NCBI GenBank assembly: GCA_014925825.1
Contig: JACGCK010000013.1
Span: 248,001-312,000 of the forward strand
Reading direction: 5' to 3'
DNA: 64,000 bases
From: Pholiota molesta
Taxonomy: Eukaryota > Basidiomycota > Agaricomycetes > Agaricales > Strophariaceae
Under the pieces are notes generated by a model. The model made no database searches. It had not been told where the DNA came from and saw nothing but the letters and a program-made list of their open reading frames with translations. Of the stretch, positions 43,478 to 56,084 are shown piece after piece (the first letter of the stretch is position 1; every line of letters starts with the position of its first letter). The position numbers and the translations under genes were made by a program.

Positions 43478-43898
43478 CTGCCATGGTTGGGAACGCAATG
43501 CAATGAACCCTTCATCCTCTATTAATGACTTTTACAATAACTGCTATCGTCTACCCCACTCCAATAATTCTTTTCCACCGTAGCAAATAAAGCAGACTGC
43601 TGATACGGTGAGACTGGAACGAACTGCTGGTTTACAGTAAAATCATTTTGTGGAGCATGCCACTGGAAGACACAGCTTCCGCTTTTCACTTTTCTTACAT
43701 CTTGTTCTTCTCAGGAAGATCAATAAAACATCTCATGACTGTGACAAAGATTTCGCTATCATTTGATGAACCGTAGAAAGCTAAGGACGATCTTGGGACG
43801 ATCAGGCCTAGGCGCCAGGCAGGAAGTCGTTTCGAAACCCCAGCACGGAAACCTGAAAGCATTCGGATTATAATGTTTATATCTTGCCTTTAAATATC
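43478..43898. other. intergenic between MAPKK gene and tRNA
   Basis: 3' flank of the kinase gene. No supported gene. Confidence 0.45.
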
Positions 43899-43972
43899 GG
43901 TTCGATGGCGTAGTTGGTTATCGCATCTGTCTAACACACAGAAGGTCCTCAGTTCGAGCCTGGGTCGAATCA
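43899..43972 (+). tRNA. tRNA-Val: tRNA-Val (AAC anticodon)
   Basis: 74-nt cloverleaf without intron. The acceptor arm GGTTCGA pairs with TCGAATC. The D-arm is GCG...CGC with loop TAGTTGGTTAT. The anticodon stem is TCTGT/ACAGA with loop CTAACAC (anticodon AAC). The T-arm is CTCAG-TTCGAGC-CTGGG, with discriminator A. AAC in fungi reads valine codons as IAC after deamination. Confidence 0.95.
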
Positions 43973-43973
43973 C

Positions 43974-43978
43974 TTTTT
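43974..43978 (+). terminator. RNA polymerase III terminator
   Basis: A TTTTT run one base after the end of the tRNA, the usual Pol III stop signal. Confidence 0.85.
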
Positions 43979-45661
43979 GAATTTCATTTGTTGGGAAAAA
44001 CGCAATCGGGTGATCATTATTCCGCTAGTCATTCTTGTTATCCGGTTTTCTTTTTGAATGCACTGTAGGTCCATATCGACGAAGCTACGCCATTTGGTGA
44101 CCGGTGAATGGCGAGCGGTCGCTCGCGACCGGTCAAGCCAGCTCAAGCTTTCAGCATTGCCTCAGCGTGCTGCACAGTGCACGCGCGTTGGAAGAGTCGA
44201 GACGGACTATGATAAGGTTTTCTCATGGTCTTGAGCGACCAGGCCAGCCCAGAAAGTTCAAGTTGACACAGTAGATTGAAGGTGGACTGAAACATCAGTA
44301 TTGACTTCAGCGCTCTATGGAAGTTAACAAAGATGCGCCGACGAAAGTTTTGTGGGGAGTAATTATAAGTATGCCATTCACCATCACCGCCAGCAGAGCA
44401 TTAGATATTTGTGATAGCTGCCAGCTTTCTGCGGGTTATTCATGTTCAACGTTCAATGCCCACATCGATGTACTTTCGTGCACAGGGTTTGGAGCGCTGA
44501 TGATAGAATTTCGGTTCTTCGAATCGGTGTCGTTTCGTGCTGAGCAACATAAACGTGTTTATTGGGTTGAAACGTGGCTGGAAGTTCGGTCTCAACACAG
44601 AGTCAGAGAATGACTGCATGCTGTGGCGCAACATGGGACCTAAAATAGTACTAGCAGGAGCACTAGCAGGAGCACTAGTAGGAGGATCATCAATCAGCTG
44701 TGGTGAGATCAGTTCTTCGCCGTGTGGTATTTCAAAGATAGCTCTGAAACGCTGTGCGTATGTATGTGCAATATTATAATTATTTAATAGAGCTATTTTG
44801 TTCTCAAAGTATCACTGTAAGAAATTACTTGCAACAAAATGTTCTTGGAATCGGTCGCATTGCGGGTCTGAGAGGGCATTAAGGGTTTCGTAAGTTTGAC
44901 CAGGGCGATAAAACTTCGGTACATTTGTGTGCGGTTTTTTCGGCATGCGTCGTTCGCAGTTCGTTCACGTCCACACTTCAAGTGTGCCTTGCCGCTGCGC
45001 CCATCATTCGAGAACTTCCGCAGAATTCCGCTTGACTAACTCAGCATGTCAGTCAAAGTTCAAGTTTCCAGTAAGTAGCGAGACCATGGACATCATTGAC
45101 AGATTTATATATCCATGTGCTTCATTTTTTCGAGTCAAAATATCAATAAAATGTAATTGTAGACTGTATACAAACTTGTTGTGGGTGGCAGTCGAAGTGA
45201 GCTACATACTTATCAAGAGTAAGTTGTTGGTACATTGAGGAATCGACCCGAATCGACCCAAAATCGACCACACGTGTGGCCAGATGATGCGGTGGGATGT
45301 TCCATTTGCTTCTTGATGTCGATGATCAATCTGTTGCCCGCTTTGGTTCGGGCTATTTTGAGGATGCTTCGTTATGGATGTTTGAGCACAGAAGTATCTC
45401 CTCCGAATACCGAGATTGCGTTTGACATACGTGCGAAGCATGGGATATTCAGGTTCCGCCATGGCGATTACACGCATGATCATAGTCTCACCATAAGGAT
45501 CCAGTAAGGATCCGTAGTCCGTAAAGCCAAGGCTCATGTCCAACAAATATATACGCGGGTCTCAAGCAGAACCGTTTCCCCACTCTCATCGCTCTCTCCT
45601 CGGTGAACGGTCGTCGTCCCAGCCCTAACATTCCTTAAGTTTTATATTCGGTGTATCAACA
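43979..45661. other. gene-free stretch
   Basis: 1.7 kb without a gene I can support. A short minus-strand frame around 45400-45546 reads LGFTDYGSLLDPYGETMIMR, which looks somewhat protein-like but has no recognisable family, splice structure or neighbour support. It contains the minisatellite at 44650. Confidence 0.35.
44650..44685 (+). repeat. 12-bp minisatellite, three units
   Basis: ACTAGCAGGAGC repeated three times; the last unit has two changes. Non-coding context. Confidence 0.8.
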
Positions 45662-47177
45662 ATGCCCAATGTGGCAGCAGTGTGAGTTTCATACTTTGTT
45701 CTCTTATCTATACGCTTGTCCTCATCACAAGCGATCACTCAGCGCGGGCCCTCTGGTAAATTACCTCGTCATGTCTTTCTGTGGACATTAAGCTCAAATG
45801 TTTTAGTATCTGGGTACTCTCCTAAACTGGGGATTGTATGGTATTCTCGTGGTGCAAGTCTGTGAGTAGATATCTCCTCTTAATTCAGGATCGCACTTAT
45901 TGGTGTATAGATATCTATTGGACGGCATTCCCTTCCGATCAATGGCATACAAAGGCATTGGTTTACACGTTATTTATTCTCGACACTCTTCAATCGATTT
46001 TGTTGGCGAGAGATGGCTTCGCAACATTTGCCGCGGGATTTGGTGACCTCGCACAACTCGACAATGTTGGGCTAGTATGGTTCAGTGTCCCTGTTCTGGC
46101 GGCCCTAGGTTCGTAGTCCATAAATCGATAGAATGTGCATCTACTAACTAATCCTTTATTCCTCCAGTTAGTCTCATCGTAGAATGCTTCTTTGCCTACC
46201 GTATATGGGTCCTAGCAGGCAAATCATATTGGATCCCAGCAGCTGTGGTGGTGGTAAGACTTTTCTCGATTTGTGATAGCATATGAAAATTTCACATGTG
46301 CGTTCAATCAATTTTATCAGACATCTTTCACCCAGGCGGTCGCTGCAATTCTTGCTGGAGTCAAGGCTCTTGAGGTGGAGAAGTATTCCCTACTGCATAA
46401 AAATGCCCGCATTCAGATCACTGTACGATTTCTCGTTCCTCCTAAGCGTTCTCCAAGTTCTAACTGATCTGTTTAGGTATGGCACATTGGGAGTGCGCTT
46501 GCCGATGTCATGATCGCTGTGTCTATGTGCTACTATGTGCGTGTTCACTTGCTATCGCACATCGCATATAAGCTAATACTCTCTCTAACAAAGTTATGGA
46601 AACGAGACACCGGTTTCAAGCGAACGCATACCATGATTGTGAGATTGATCCAACTAACCATAGAGACTGGAACGGCCACAGGTAAATTTACTCTATGACA
46701 CCGAGAAAATTTACTGACAGCCTCCGCTAGCCAGCGTTGCTATTATTGATCTTTGTCTATTTTCCGCGGGAGCAGGAAAAGTATACTTTATCGCACCGGC
46801 GTTCGTCATCTCAAAACTCTACGCTAATACCGTGGTGGTTATCTTCAATAATCGCGCACAAATCGTATCTCGCTCCCATCAATCCACGGTCACTAATTTG
46901 ACGGTCGATAATACTAATCGAGTGAAGGAGGCAACAACGGGAATTGTGCACGGGACAACTGGTGGACCCGTCCATTTTGTTACCACCCATGGCACCTCAC
47001 ATCACGATAGTTATCATGGAGGTGGCATCGAAATCCAGAAGTCCGTCGCGGTCTGGAGAGATAATGCCGGTGACGATGTTGAGGTAGGTTCTTCGTCTTC
47101 TAAATGTTGACGAGGGTCTGAATTCCTTCCTTTCGTAGCTCGCTTCAATAGGCAAAAACGGCATGGATAGTGTATGA
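45662..47177 (+). CDS. seven-helix membrane protein, DUF6534 type, intact copy
   Basis: Ten exons: 45662-45681, 45743-45755, 45807-45861, 45911-46108, 46168-46253, 46321-46422, 46477-46536, 46594-46681, 46731-47083, 47139-47177; 337 residues. It starts MPNVAAVAGPLYLGTLLNWG. Helices include LLNWGLYGILVVQVY, KALVYTLFILDTLQSILLA, FFAYRIWVLAGKSYWIP and HIGSALADVMIAVSMCYY. After a cytosolic KRDTGFKRTHTMI segment comes FIAPAFVISKLYANTVVVIF and a Thr/His-rich tail. This order matches the large agaricomycete DUF6534 family of unknown function, sometimes compared with GPCRs. Exon 2 is only 13 nt. The start was chosen because a 20-nt first exon splices in phase, and the paralogue at 54600 has the same structure. 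The AAG|TTA acceptor for exon 8 is weak but keeps the frame. Confidence 0.8.
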
Positions 47178-50100
47178 CTATGATAGTAGACACCAGATCT
47201 ATCCTGGTTGTAAAAATGTGCAATACGGACAATTGTAACTACGGACTTTACCATTGTCACTTGTGAGAGTTATAGAGAGCTGTTATTGGTAGATGAATTT
47301 TTTTTCTCAGAAAAATTTCGTTCAGCGTACAGCGTGGGGGCAGCTGGGATGACCCACTCGGATCCCCCTGGGATGTAAGTTTCCTGCAGGAACAAGAACG
47401 CAGGATATACCGTAAGCAAGTTAAGCGCTCGCATAAGATGATGCTAATTCAATGAATCTTAATGTGACCGTATAGCTACGTAGCCTACATAGAAGCATAG
47501 ACTGTAGGTGTAGCTAAACAGTTAACTTATGAGAAAAGGGGGTCATGGCGTTGAAGGCTCGAGAATTGACGCTGTTTTTCCGCCATCAAAAAGGGCTTAA
47601 CTATCGTGTATGGCAGAGCAGGAATTTCAACTGAGTAATGAAGCGATGGCATTGGCATATGCTTTCTGACGTCTGATGTCTGATAGCCTTCGCATATTTA
47701 TTTATCCCAGATTAGTCGCATGAGTACGAGGAAGCAGAAAACACCAAATTTCGACAGCTCGCGAGATAAGCGCTGTGCTGATGTGAGCGCTAGGCATCAA
47801 GCGCCAAAATCAAACTTCTTCGGGTTCACTTTCAATTTGTCTTTCTGCCCAATTCAGTGTCTTCTCCCAAAACCCTTCGTTAGAGTAACCTCACATGTAC
47901 GTGTAGTAGCTCCTAGCTCGTCTGCCTTTTACTGTGCTTGATGGAATCTTTTACAGCACATAGTCGAGTTGTTGCATTCTTTTCTGACTGTTCGGTGGTT
48001 TATATTTTCTGACAGCATCTGCAAATTTGCATCACCAATATATTACAGATCGCCGTGACCATTCGTAGATTTAGTTCTTTGGAATAAATGATACATGTAG
48101 TGGATTCGGAAAACTTACCAATGGGGAAGATTTTCGAAAAGTCCGTGTTTTGAGAGTTTCCATTTTATTTTTGACAAAGCTAGAGCATGGTTAAGGAACA
48201 GGCTATAGAGAGTACACGTGGCTTATTCATAAAATATCTCAAAAGCGTGGCAGTAGTAGTTCGGGCTCGGTATACTGAGTAAGTAATTGCAGTTCGCTTT
48301 CGAATATCCCATTTTTCGTTCTAGCCGACATCTTCCATGTGTTAAACAGGATAGAAATCTATATGAGTATGGAACCTTTTCAACTCAATTAATGTCATGC
48401 TGCAAAGGCGTCTGTATACATCTTTTTCCTCCTGGCTCTTACAATCCACCTATAACCACAGGATGTCCTACGGACCTATGTGTGTAGACCCGTGTAGACC
48501 CTTCAGCCCTTACCCAATATGGTTCCTGTTTCCGATAATGGTGTATCTTCCCTGACAGGGCAGGGATCCGTTGATTACTGTCGCCGAATAAACAAGAATA
48601 AACTTCCGGGCCATGCGAGGCCCAGGTCGGCTCATGTCGGCTAAGGTCGGCCCTTTAAAAGCCTAATTCGGTTCGAGGGTGCCACTGCATCTATTACTTA
48701 TCGGATGGAGTTGACTCCTTTTGAGTGCAAATTCTTTCTTTTGAGGATTCCATCTCAGGTGCGGTTACGCAGCGCTTGGCTACTGTATGCTGGAAGCTAT
48801 ATCTCATATACTCAACTTCACATGCATTTATATTACAACTTCCAGACCGCTCTCAACAGTCCATTATTATTTATCAGAAGATCGACAAAGCGCCTTCCGA
48901 CGAAACGCATCCTTATGATTTACGAAGTGTGAGGCATAACATGTAACACCGGGGCTTACGAAGACCGGAGGTTATCTTCGTCCAGGTGCTTCTCTAGTAT
49001 CAACAAGGCCTCATATTTTCTGCTCTTGGTTGACTTGGGGATATAATATTCATTTTCCATGAAGATGCTCGGCACCTCTCCGTATTGAATTGAACAGTCG
49101 TTGAACTCTCATTAAACGTTTGCGATACGGCGGACTATATCCTACAAATTCAAATTTGCGGTTCCGGATTGCCCGTGCAGAATCAGTTCATCCGTACATA
49201 CGACTCATGGATTTGGAACCAAGCTCATTATATGTTTTGGGACCGCAGATCTGTCCACCAATTCTCTCATGGGCGTCAGTATCCCACACCCATGCCTATT
49301 GTGTTCTCAGAAATCCCAGTTGCGAAGAAAGAACTATTTTTGATGCACTATGCGTGAAGTTTTCGCACAAAGATAACCACAAGTAGAGCTCAAAAAAGAA
49401 TTGCTTTCAGGGTGGCCAGGATATAAAATTTGAGAGCAAACGGCCCATATGCAAATCACCAGCGCTGAAATCTAAGAGTCTGATGTTAGTGGCCAAGAGT
49501 GAAGTTCGTACTGAGCGTCGAACACTAGCTTGAGCACTAAGCGCTAGGGGCGGACTCCACTTGAGCGCTTGAGCTTGGGCGCTTATCTAGTTAGGACACA
49601 GCTTGCGTACAAAAATCATGATACAAGATGCTATGATATTCACAAGCTTTGGACGGCCTCACTCGGGATTAAATACGAAGTCAGCTCTAGGCAATACACT
49701 AGAGCTTTCGCTTTTCATTAGATTGACGTGACGATGCATCACCCTGAAATCGTGCTCGCCTGGTCTCAAGACCAAGGACAGAGTTGGCAGTAGCTGAGGT
49801 TCAGATTTTCGAACTCCCAAGTCATCGCTCCAGTACTTTGCGCACGAACGACGAATATCGTTACTCCGCGGCGGGTACTCTTCACTGCCTCAGCAGCGAG
49901 ACTCGCGATGAAGGTTGTCCATCTCCCGGGCCATCATCGGCCGTCGGAGGGGCTTAGTGTTCCTTCACAGAATCAGCCCGTCGTCGGTTCGTTGACAACG
50001 TGAGACAGCTTTACGAATCATAAGAGGCCTACAAATTCAATGCGGGAAGACTGGGTAGTTGCCCCGTAGATAGCTGACAACAAGTTGAAATAGGAACATG

Positions 50101-52024
50101 GGATATTTTGCCTCCTCAAGTGTCAAAATGCTCATGTTGCCAACCAGGAAGAGAGAACGCGTCGATCAGCTCACCACCAAAAGTCTATCTTCCAAAAGCT
50201 CCTTCGCCGGATATCATGCTAAGATAACAGACATTGAAGATCAATGTAACGGTACCGAAGATGGCTCCTGAATCAGCTGAGCCATGCGACTGACCCATTA
50301 ACTTGGCGTGATGCGTACAGCATGTCCACTGTCCTGTCAAACACCGCTGAATGAGATGTAAAATGTCAGAGAGAGAGAAGGCTAACTGCGGTGGTCCCAA
50401 TAGGGCAGGACGCACATGCCTGCGAGCCATAGGAAGTCCGAAGGACGGTTGAGGCACAGTAGGCAATAAGACGAGAGATCAGATAGGGCCAGCGTCCTCA
50501 AAGAAAAGGGGGCAACCAAAGAGCCATCAGAACCCCTCGCAATTGAGCTTTCGCTGGGAATAGAAGAAGCGAGGAGAGCTGATGTCGTCCAGGGGAATTT
50601 GCACACGTTACATATGCGTTTATGCAGATCTCTAAGAACAGGTGGTGGTATTATGGTAATGTGTGATTTCTAAAAAGGCATTTCTCATCGAGATTATCCC
50701 CTGCGATGGGTCGGACCAGCAATTTCGAGAGTCAAAGCAGGAATTTGGGTGCGCAAGAAAGGCCAGTGATGGAGGAATTGCTTTTGAGCGAATATACGGT
50801 GGTATGAATGAATCCCTCGATGGTAATGCAATACTCCATGGAAATATTCAAGTCGTACAGGAACGAGCAGCGCCTAGCGGAAGATACATACGCTGACTGG
50901 GCAGAGTGATTCGTAGAGATCAGGAACATCAGATGTTACTTGCTGGCTTGTTGCAGTGAAGAAAGGACCGCGAGGGCGTCTGAGGATGTAAAGGCCAAAC
51001 AGAAATTCCGTGTTAGGCTGTGCGCATATGCTGGGCCCTAGAGGTTCCTTGGACCTACAATTAGAGATAAGCGATCTTGAACCATTGCAGAGACCAGATT
51101 GTCAAGTTGAATCATCATGATGTCTTAAGCGAGTCGTAGGTTAAGAAATCTCCGTATCACAGTCGAAAGATCCAAAAAGGGCATAGCCGGAGACTTTGGT
51201 AACCTGAATGATTGGTGAGATAGAGATGGGAGAAGGGAGCGAGATGAGGGAGCGACGCGGCATACATTTTTTTGTCGTTGCTGTCCGGGAACATCCGATT
51301 CTCTCATTGCCGTCATTTCACGTGCATTTCAAACGCGCCACCGTCAAGGCGCCACGGCGCACGCAGAACTTTCGAGGTCGGTGCGACTGGAGTCTGGAGG
51401 TGACTGGTTGGCCGGTGACCGTCGAAGGGCGAGTCGAGGGCCGAGGTTTGGTCGAGGCTCTACATCCACAGATTATCTACAAGACGGTGAGGTCGGGTGT
51501 GGGCCTGTGGGTATAATCTATTCATGTAATTTCAGCGCCGTGCTCAACGTTCAAACATTCATTGATCATCCAGTGATAGTGATAGTGATAGATTATACAC
51601 AGCATTGGCCCCTGCCAGGCCACTGTGTCCCGAAGATTATCCCGATACATGCCAGCTACGTATCTTCGCCTCCGGACCCAGAGCACATTGATCATACAGA
51701 GATGTCCCTCCAGCTCTTTGCCTAGACGTCCATATGACCCCCATACCCAAGGTAATTAAGAAACCATTCCCGCACCACCTGTACTACTTCTCGGCAGATT
51801 GACCAACCAATCCAGAGGCATAGCTGGGACCAATATTAGTGTGTCATCAAAGATGTGGAGGATTTCATTAGTAAAATTTCCGAGTAATCATTTAATTTCC
51901 CTGTTGTTAATAATAATAATGAGCTCGGTATATTTCAATCTCTCCAGTGCTATTAGATGACAAGACAGAATTAACCTCATTAGAGACTTTCTGTGATCTG
52001 CATTTAGTATTTTCGGATAATGTC
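47178..52024. other. gene-poor stretch, part 1
   Basis: 4.8 kb with only short, uninformative frames on both strands and no splice-joined conserved protein. It includes a triple 10-bp tandem (AGGTCGGCTC-like) at about 48623-48652 and a (GTGATA)3 microsatellite at 51573-51590. With the adjacent LINE relic it looks like old transposon-rich intergenic DNA. Confidence 0.45.
51573..51590 (+). repeat. (GTGATA)3 microsatellite
   Basis: Three perfect GTGATA units. The same motif occurs again at 53787-53804. Confidence 0.7.
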
Positions 52025-52475
52025 TCAAGAAGAGGTAATCTGTTTAGGTCCTTTGCCTTTTGGACAGTGTTCAAATCTACTGTGAAGTAAATACAGTTTT
52101 GAAGTGTGTTCTAGCTCTTGTTGAATTTGTTTTTTTTTCATTGCTTCCCTAATAGACCTTATCAATTGGAGTCTCAGAGTGCTTTTGTGAGCTAGACATT
52201 CTGCTGGTAATTCCACAAGATACTTCAAGTTGCCAGCAGCCTTCGAAACTTTAGTGGTGTAAGTCTGGTCTCGGTAAAGAGCACAACAATTGGGAATTTT
52301 TTGGTAAGCCTAGTAGACGACGTATAAACCCGCAATGAATTTTTTGCACTAGGGCGAGATTACTGTTGTTAGCATCTGGGCTTTTTTCTGCTCCATGGGT
52401 AAGGTGCGGGTCGAGCAGGGTCGTGTACGGTGCTATACCTTCTTCTGGTGGAAGCAATCCAATTCCATCCTGAAG
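52025..52475 (-). mobile_element. non-LTR retrotransposon (LINE) relic, C-terminal reverse-transcriptase part
   Basis: On the minus strand, across at least three frames, the sequence reads LLPPEEGIAPYTTLLDPHLT, then FIRRLLGLPKNSQL, LFTETRLTPLKFRRLLAT and LKYLVELPAECLAH. These match the block after the reverse transcriptase domain in common agaricomycete LINE-like elements (DPHLTHG..., RRLLGL..., LFTETG..P.R.RR, LKYL..LP). Frame changes, and the lack of RT catalytic motifs or of an endonuclease domain nearby, show an old, dead 5'-truncated copy. No poly-A tail or target-site duplication could be made out. Confidence 0.75.
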
Positions 52476-54599
52476 ATTAGACTGCCAATCTGTCGTGCTT
52501 CGCTGGCTTTATTTTCACAGTGGGTTTTAAATTAAATTGAATATATACAACATATGTATGTAAATTGTCGAGCATGGCAAGCTTGGGCAACTTGGCGGGA
52601 TTGTCTGACATAGCACTGACTCACGTAAAAGGGACCCTGCGACCCGAAGCATAGTAGTGGTGAGGCACAGATGGGCAGCGATGTTCGTGCCAGACTGCTC
52701 GTCATCCCAACGTCGTCCTGCGTGTCACCCCCAAAAGTCTCGCACGATCTGCTCGATTCCGTCACTGGCATATCCCTAGGGTCGGAAGAGGCATTTACGA
52801 GGGCCCAGATGCAGCCGATCGCGCCCGATGAGCTGCGATGAGTGCGATAAGGGCTGACGGGAGGTGGAGTGTGCGCGAGCAACTCACAGCCCTTTCCCCG
52901 CCATTTTGCAGGATATGCATCTTCACTATTCAGGTGAGGGTACAGGTACAGTGTCCCTAGGTCTAAGGGCGACACAAGGGCACAGAGGATGGTGGTAGGA
53001 AGAGGCAGGCGATGGGTCTTACGTCCACCCCTCCTTTTTTCCCGTCGTTTTCGCCTCCCACGCAGTCAAAAACCTCTGGCCTCTCGCTCTCTCGCACGGC
53101 TCTGCCTTACGTTAAAGAACAGTAGCGGAGGAGTGGTTGTGAGCGGGTTTGTGAGGATTTTTTCAGAGTTTTGTGTTTTTGATGGTGGTGGTTTGTGTAA
53201 CGTGGATGCTGAACCGACCTGTATCAAGGAGCGGGACCTCGTACGCAATAGATGAAGATATTAAAGTAAGAAAGAAGAACGATAGGACGAAAAGGAGCGG
53301 CCTGAAAGGCCACGGTGGGTGTGCCATATGTAAGCATCCATCATCATGCTCATACCCTAATCGTACCCACAAATCTGCATATAACCCGATGCTCGCTGTG
53401 TTTCCAAATATAACTGGAAGCGAAGCAGAGGCTTTTGGTGTGCGCTTCTTAGACCATGTGCGCGTACATAGGATTGATATTAATAACACTCTTGCTATGG
53501 AAGGTGTGGTGCGTGATTTGCGAAGAAAAATGGATTGGGTGGCTTGCAAGATGTAACCCTCTTTCTTCGAAGTTCCGTTGGACTTAAGTAGGACCGAGGA
53601 GTTTGGAGTCAGATTCAGAGAACGTACCGGTGAGCACGCTCCGAGGTGGCATCGGGCCTCAACATTTCAATGCTTTGCGAGCGCACTGAAGCTTCCTTCT
53701 AGCTTGGTCCTCCTCCAGAACATAATCGTATCAAAAGATGCACTGCCAATGCTTAGTCGCTGGGTCTGAACCATTCTGAATCTTGGGTGATAGTGATAGT
53801 GATATGTGGCAGCGTGACTCGATCATTTCAAGTTGACGCCTGGATAGTCACATCACTTATGGGCGCCTCTTTTATGTACTTTGCCTCCCTTCGATTCCCT
53901 CCCGAGGACTTAGAGCCTTCTAAACCTTTGACTTCGAAGTAGCCCCACGAACCTCGTCCTCTCCTCCGAGCGCGCTTCAGGTTTGGTCATGTTATGTTCG
54001 GGAATGGAGTGGGTCCTATCAGTACCTTTGGCCTTGCCGGGAGAGAGCAGCGGGAGATAGATATCTGCACATGTGCGTGTTAAAGTATCGGAGATTTGGA
54101 TTCCCCCGAGAATTCGCACTGTGATCTACTCATGATCATCCCAGGGAAGTACAGACGCAGATAGAAGTGTGTCAATTTAGATCGCAACCAATTCGCGTAC
54201 CGTTATTTGTATCAGTCAAGCCACCTTCGCCCGTGCTACCTATTCAATTCCAAATCGCAACGCATTAGATGTCGAAGATTATTTAACTACTCGAAAGTGA
54301 AATGGGCTTCGCGGAAATATAACATCGTTCACAAGCGTTCGCACCACGCGTGAGCATTCGGTTCCAGTTCGGTTCTAAAAGACCCCCATGGGGCCGTGAG
54401 ATTCTGCAACTCCGAATGCGAAACAAAAATTCATTATCAGCGCAAACCTGGCCCAGCAAGCGATGTGTTTTATCCAGAGGCACAATTACATGGTTGTTAG
54501 GCGATCATGTACAAGTACAATGGTAAATATAAGCCTGATGGTCTTTAATGACAGCGTAGAATCGTTCCTGTCATCGTGCTTTTCAGCACTCAAGTTTCT
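52476..54599. other. gene-poor stretch, part 2
   Basis: No supported gene. Open frames on opposite strands around 53160-53560 overlap each other and neither resembles a known protein. It contains the second (GTGATA)3 microsatellite. Confidence 0.4.
53787..53804 (+). repeat. (GTGATA)3 microsatellite, second site
   Basis: Same three-unit motif as at 51573. Confidence 0.7.
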
Positions 54600-56084
54600 A
54601 TGGCGGAAGAGAGCATAAACCTCGCGCAGATGTGCGAACGTTCTCTTGAAGTCTCTTAGCGCGACTTGCTAATTTCAGACCTTTTCAACTATCTAGCGCC
54701 GGACCTTTAGTGAGTGGATTTACAACGGACTCATGTCTATGAGATAAGCGCTTAAGCGCGCCTTGCAGTATTTGGGCATTCTGTTGAACATAGCATTATA
54801 CGGGGTGCTCGTGGTGCAAGTCTGTGAGCATTCCTACTCGAGCTATCTACTTACTGGAAGATCTAATCAAATATTTGCAGACATATACTGGGTTGCTTTC
54901 CAAGAAGATCGCCTGCGAGTGAAAGCCTTGGTATATGGTCTGTTCATAGTCGACACCGTTCAGTCAATTCTGCTACTACGAGATGGCTTCGTGACCTTCG
55001 GGCTGGATTCGGGAACATCGAAGGCCTCAACCAAGCTCACCTAGAGTGGCTTAGTGTGCCTTATACGACTGCGTTAGGTATGCAACACTTATGCCTATCT
55101 TCCCCTCGATTATAATAACTGAATTGCGTTTGTAGTGAGCTGTGTAGTCCAATTTTTCTTTGCGTATCGAATATTCGTGCTTTCGGGAAAATCCTACTGG
55201 ATACCAACAGCAATTATCCTTGTGCGATGCTTTCTTCATCAGCAATGTGCTCAACTCACAACAATCCTAGGCGTCTTTAACACAAGGAGTAACAGCAATC
55301 ATGGCGGGGACGAAAGACCTTCGGCTACATCTCTACTCTTTGCTTCAGACGAAGGCCGTGGTCGAGATTACAGTGCGTTCCCTTGAATAGTAAAGTGTCG
55401 TTGTTAAGATTGCCATTAGATCTGGCACGTTGCGACTGCTGTATGCGATGTACTCATTGCGTTATCAATGAGCTACTATGTAGGTTTTTTTTTTTGAGAA
55501 TCCTAAAATGCAAGGAATACTGATGTCCCAATCAGCTTTAAAACGCGATTCCGGAATTCAGCAAACCCACGAGGTAATTGTCAAATTGATTCATCTTACA
55601 ATCGAAACTGGAACAGCAACAGGTGAGCCATATGAATGTCATTCTAAGTCAACCACCTCTGAGAATTTATTTTATCAAGCTACCGTCGCGATAGTGGACT
55701 TGATTCTCTTTTGGCTGCCCCGGGCAAGATTTACTTTGTGACGCCTTCATTCATTGCTGCAAAGCTCTACGCCAATACAGTGGTTGTGATCTTCAATAAC
55801 CGAGCGCAGTTTGTTACCAACCATTCAGCGGAACACGCAGCAAGCAGTGGAGAAATGAGCAGGGTGGGCAATCGTATGGCGAATCGCTTGAATCTTCAAG
55901 TCGGTGAGCGTGAGGCTACAAAATCTTACCGCTCGGCTCATGGCATTGAAGTACGGAAGTCGATATCAGTTTGGGATGATGGGATGACTGATGAAGTGGA
56001 AGTGAGTCCATAGTGAATTATTTTACATGTGCTCTCATTGATATTTTTGCTTCTATTCAGCTTTCTGGCATGTCGAAAGTCTAG
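54600..56084 (+). pseudogene. DUF6534-type membrane protein, paralogue with three single-base frame breaks
   Basis: Exons match the intact copy at 45662 one by one: 54600-54631, 54697-54709, 54769-54823, 54881-55077, 55136-55221, 55271-55372, 55420-55479, 55536-55622, 55680-56001, 56061-56084. Exons 2, 3, 5, 6 and 7 are identical in length to the intact gene (13, 55, 86, 102, 60 nt). Exon 4 (197 against 198) and exon 8 (87 against 88) are each one base short, and a third base is missing in exon 9 near 55720. These fall at TTCGGGC (about 55000), CTTTAAAA (about 55537) and CCCCGGGC (about 55720). It starts MAEESINLAQIAGPLYLGIL and ends LSGMSKV. All splice sites survive, so this is either a very young pseudogene or an intact gene with homopolymer errors. 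Confidence 0.75.

Noticed and set aside
44100..44685. Tandem short repeats checked as a possible CRISPR-like or regulatory array
   Set aside because: Only three 12-bp units without spacers, a simple minisatellite; CRISPR is not expected in a fungus.
45202..45546. Minus-strand frame upstream of the DUF6534 gene
   Set aside because: Part of it looks protein-like, but I see no family, splice structure or continuation. Too weak to annotate.
53163..53556. Two overlapping frames on opposite strands (about 128 codons each)
   Set aside because: Neither reads like a known protein and both end arbitrarily; likely chance in a gene-poor region.
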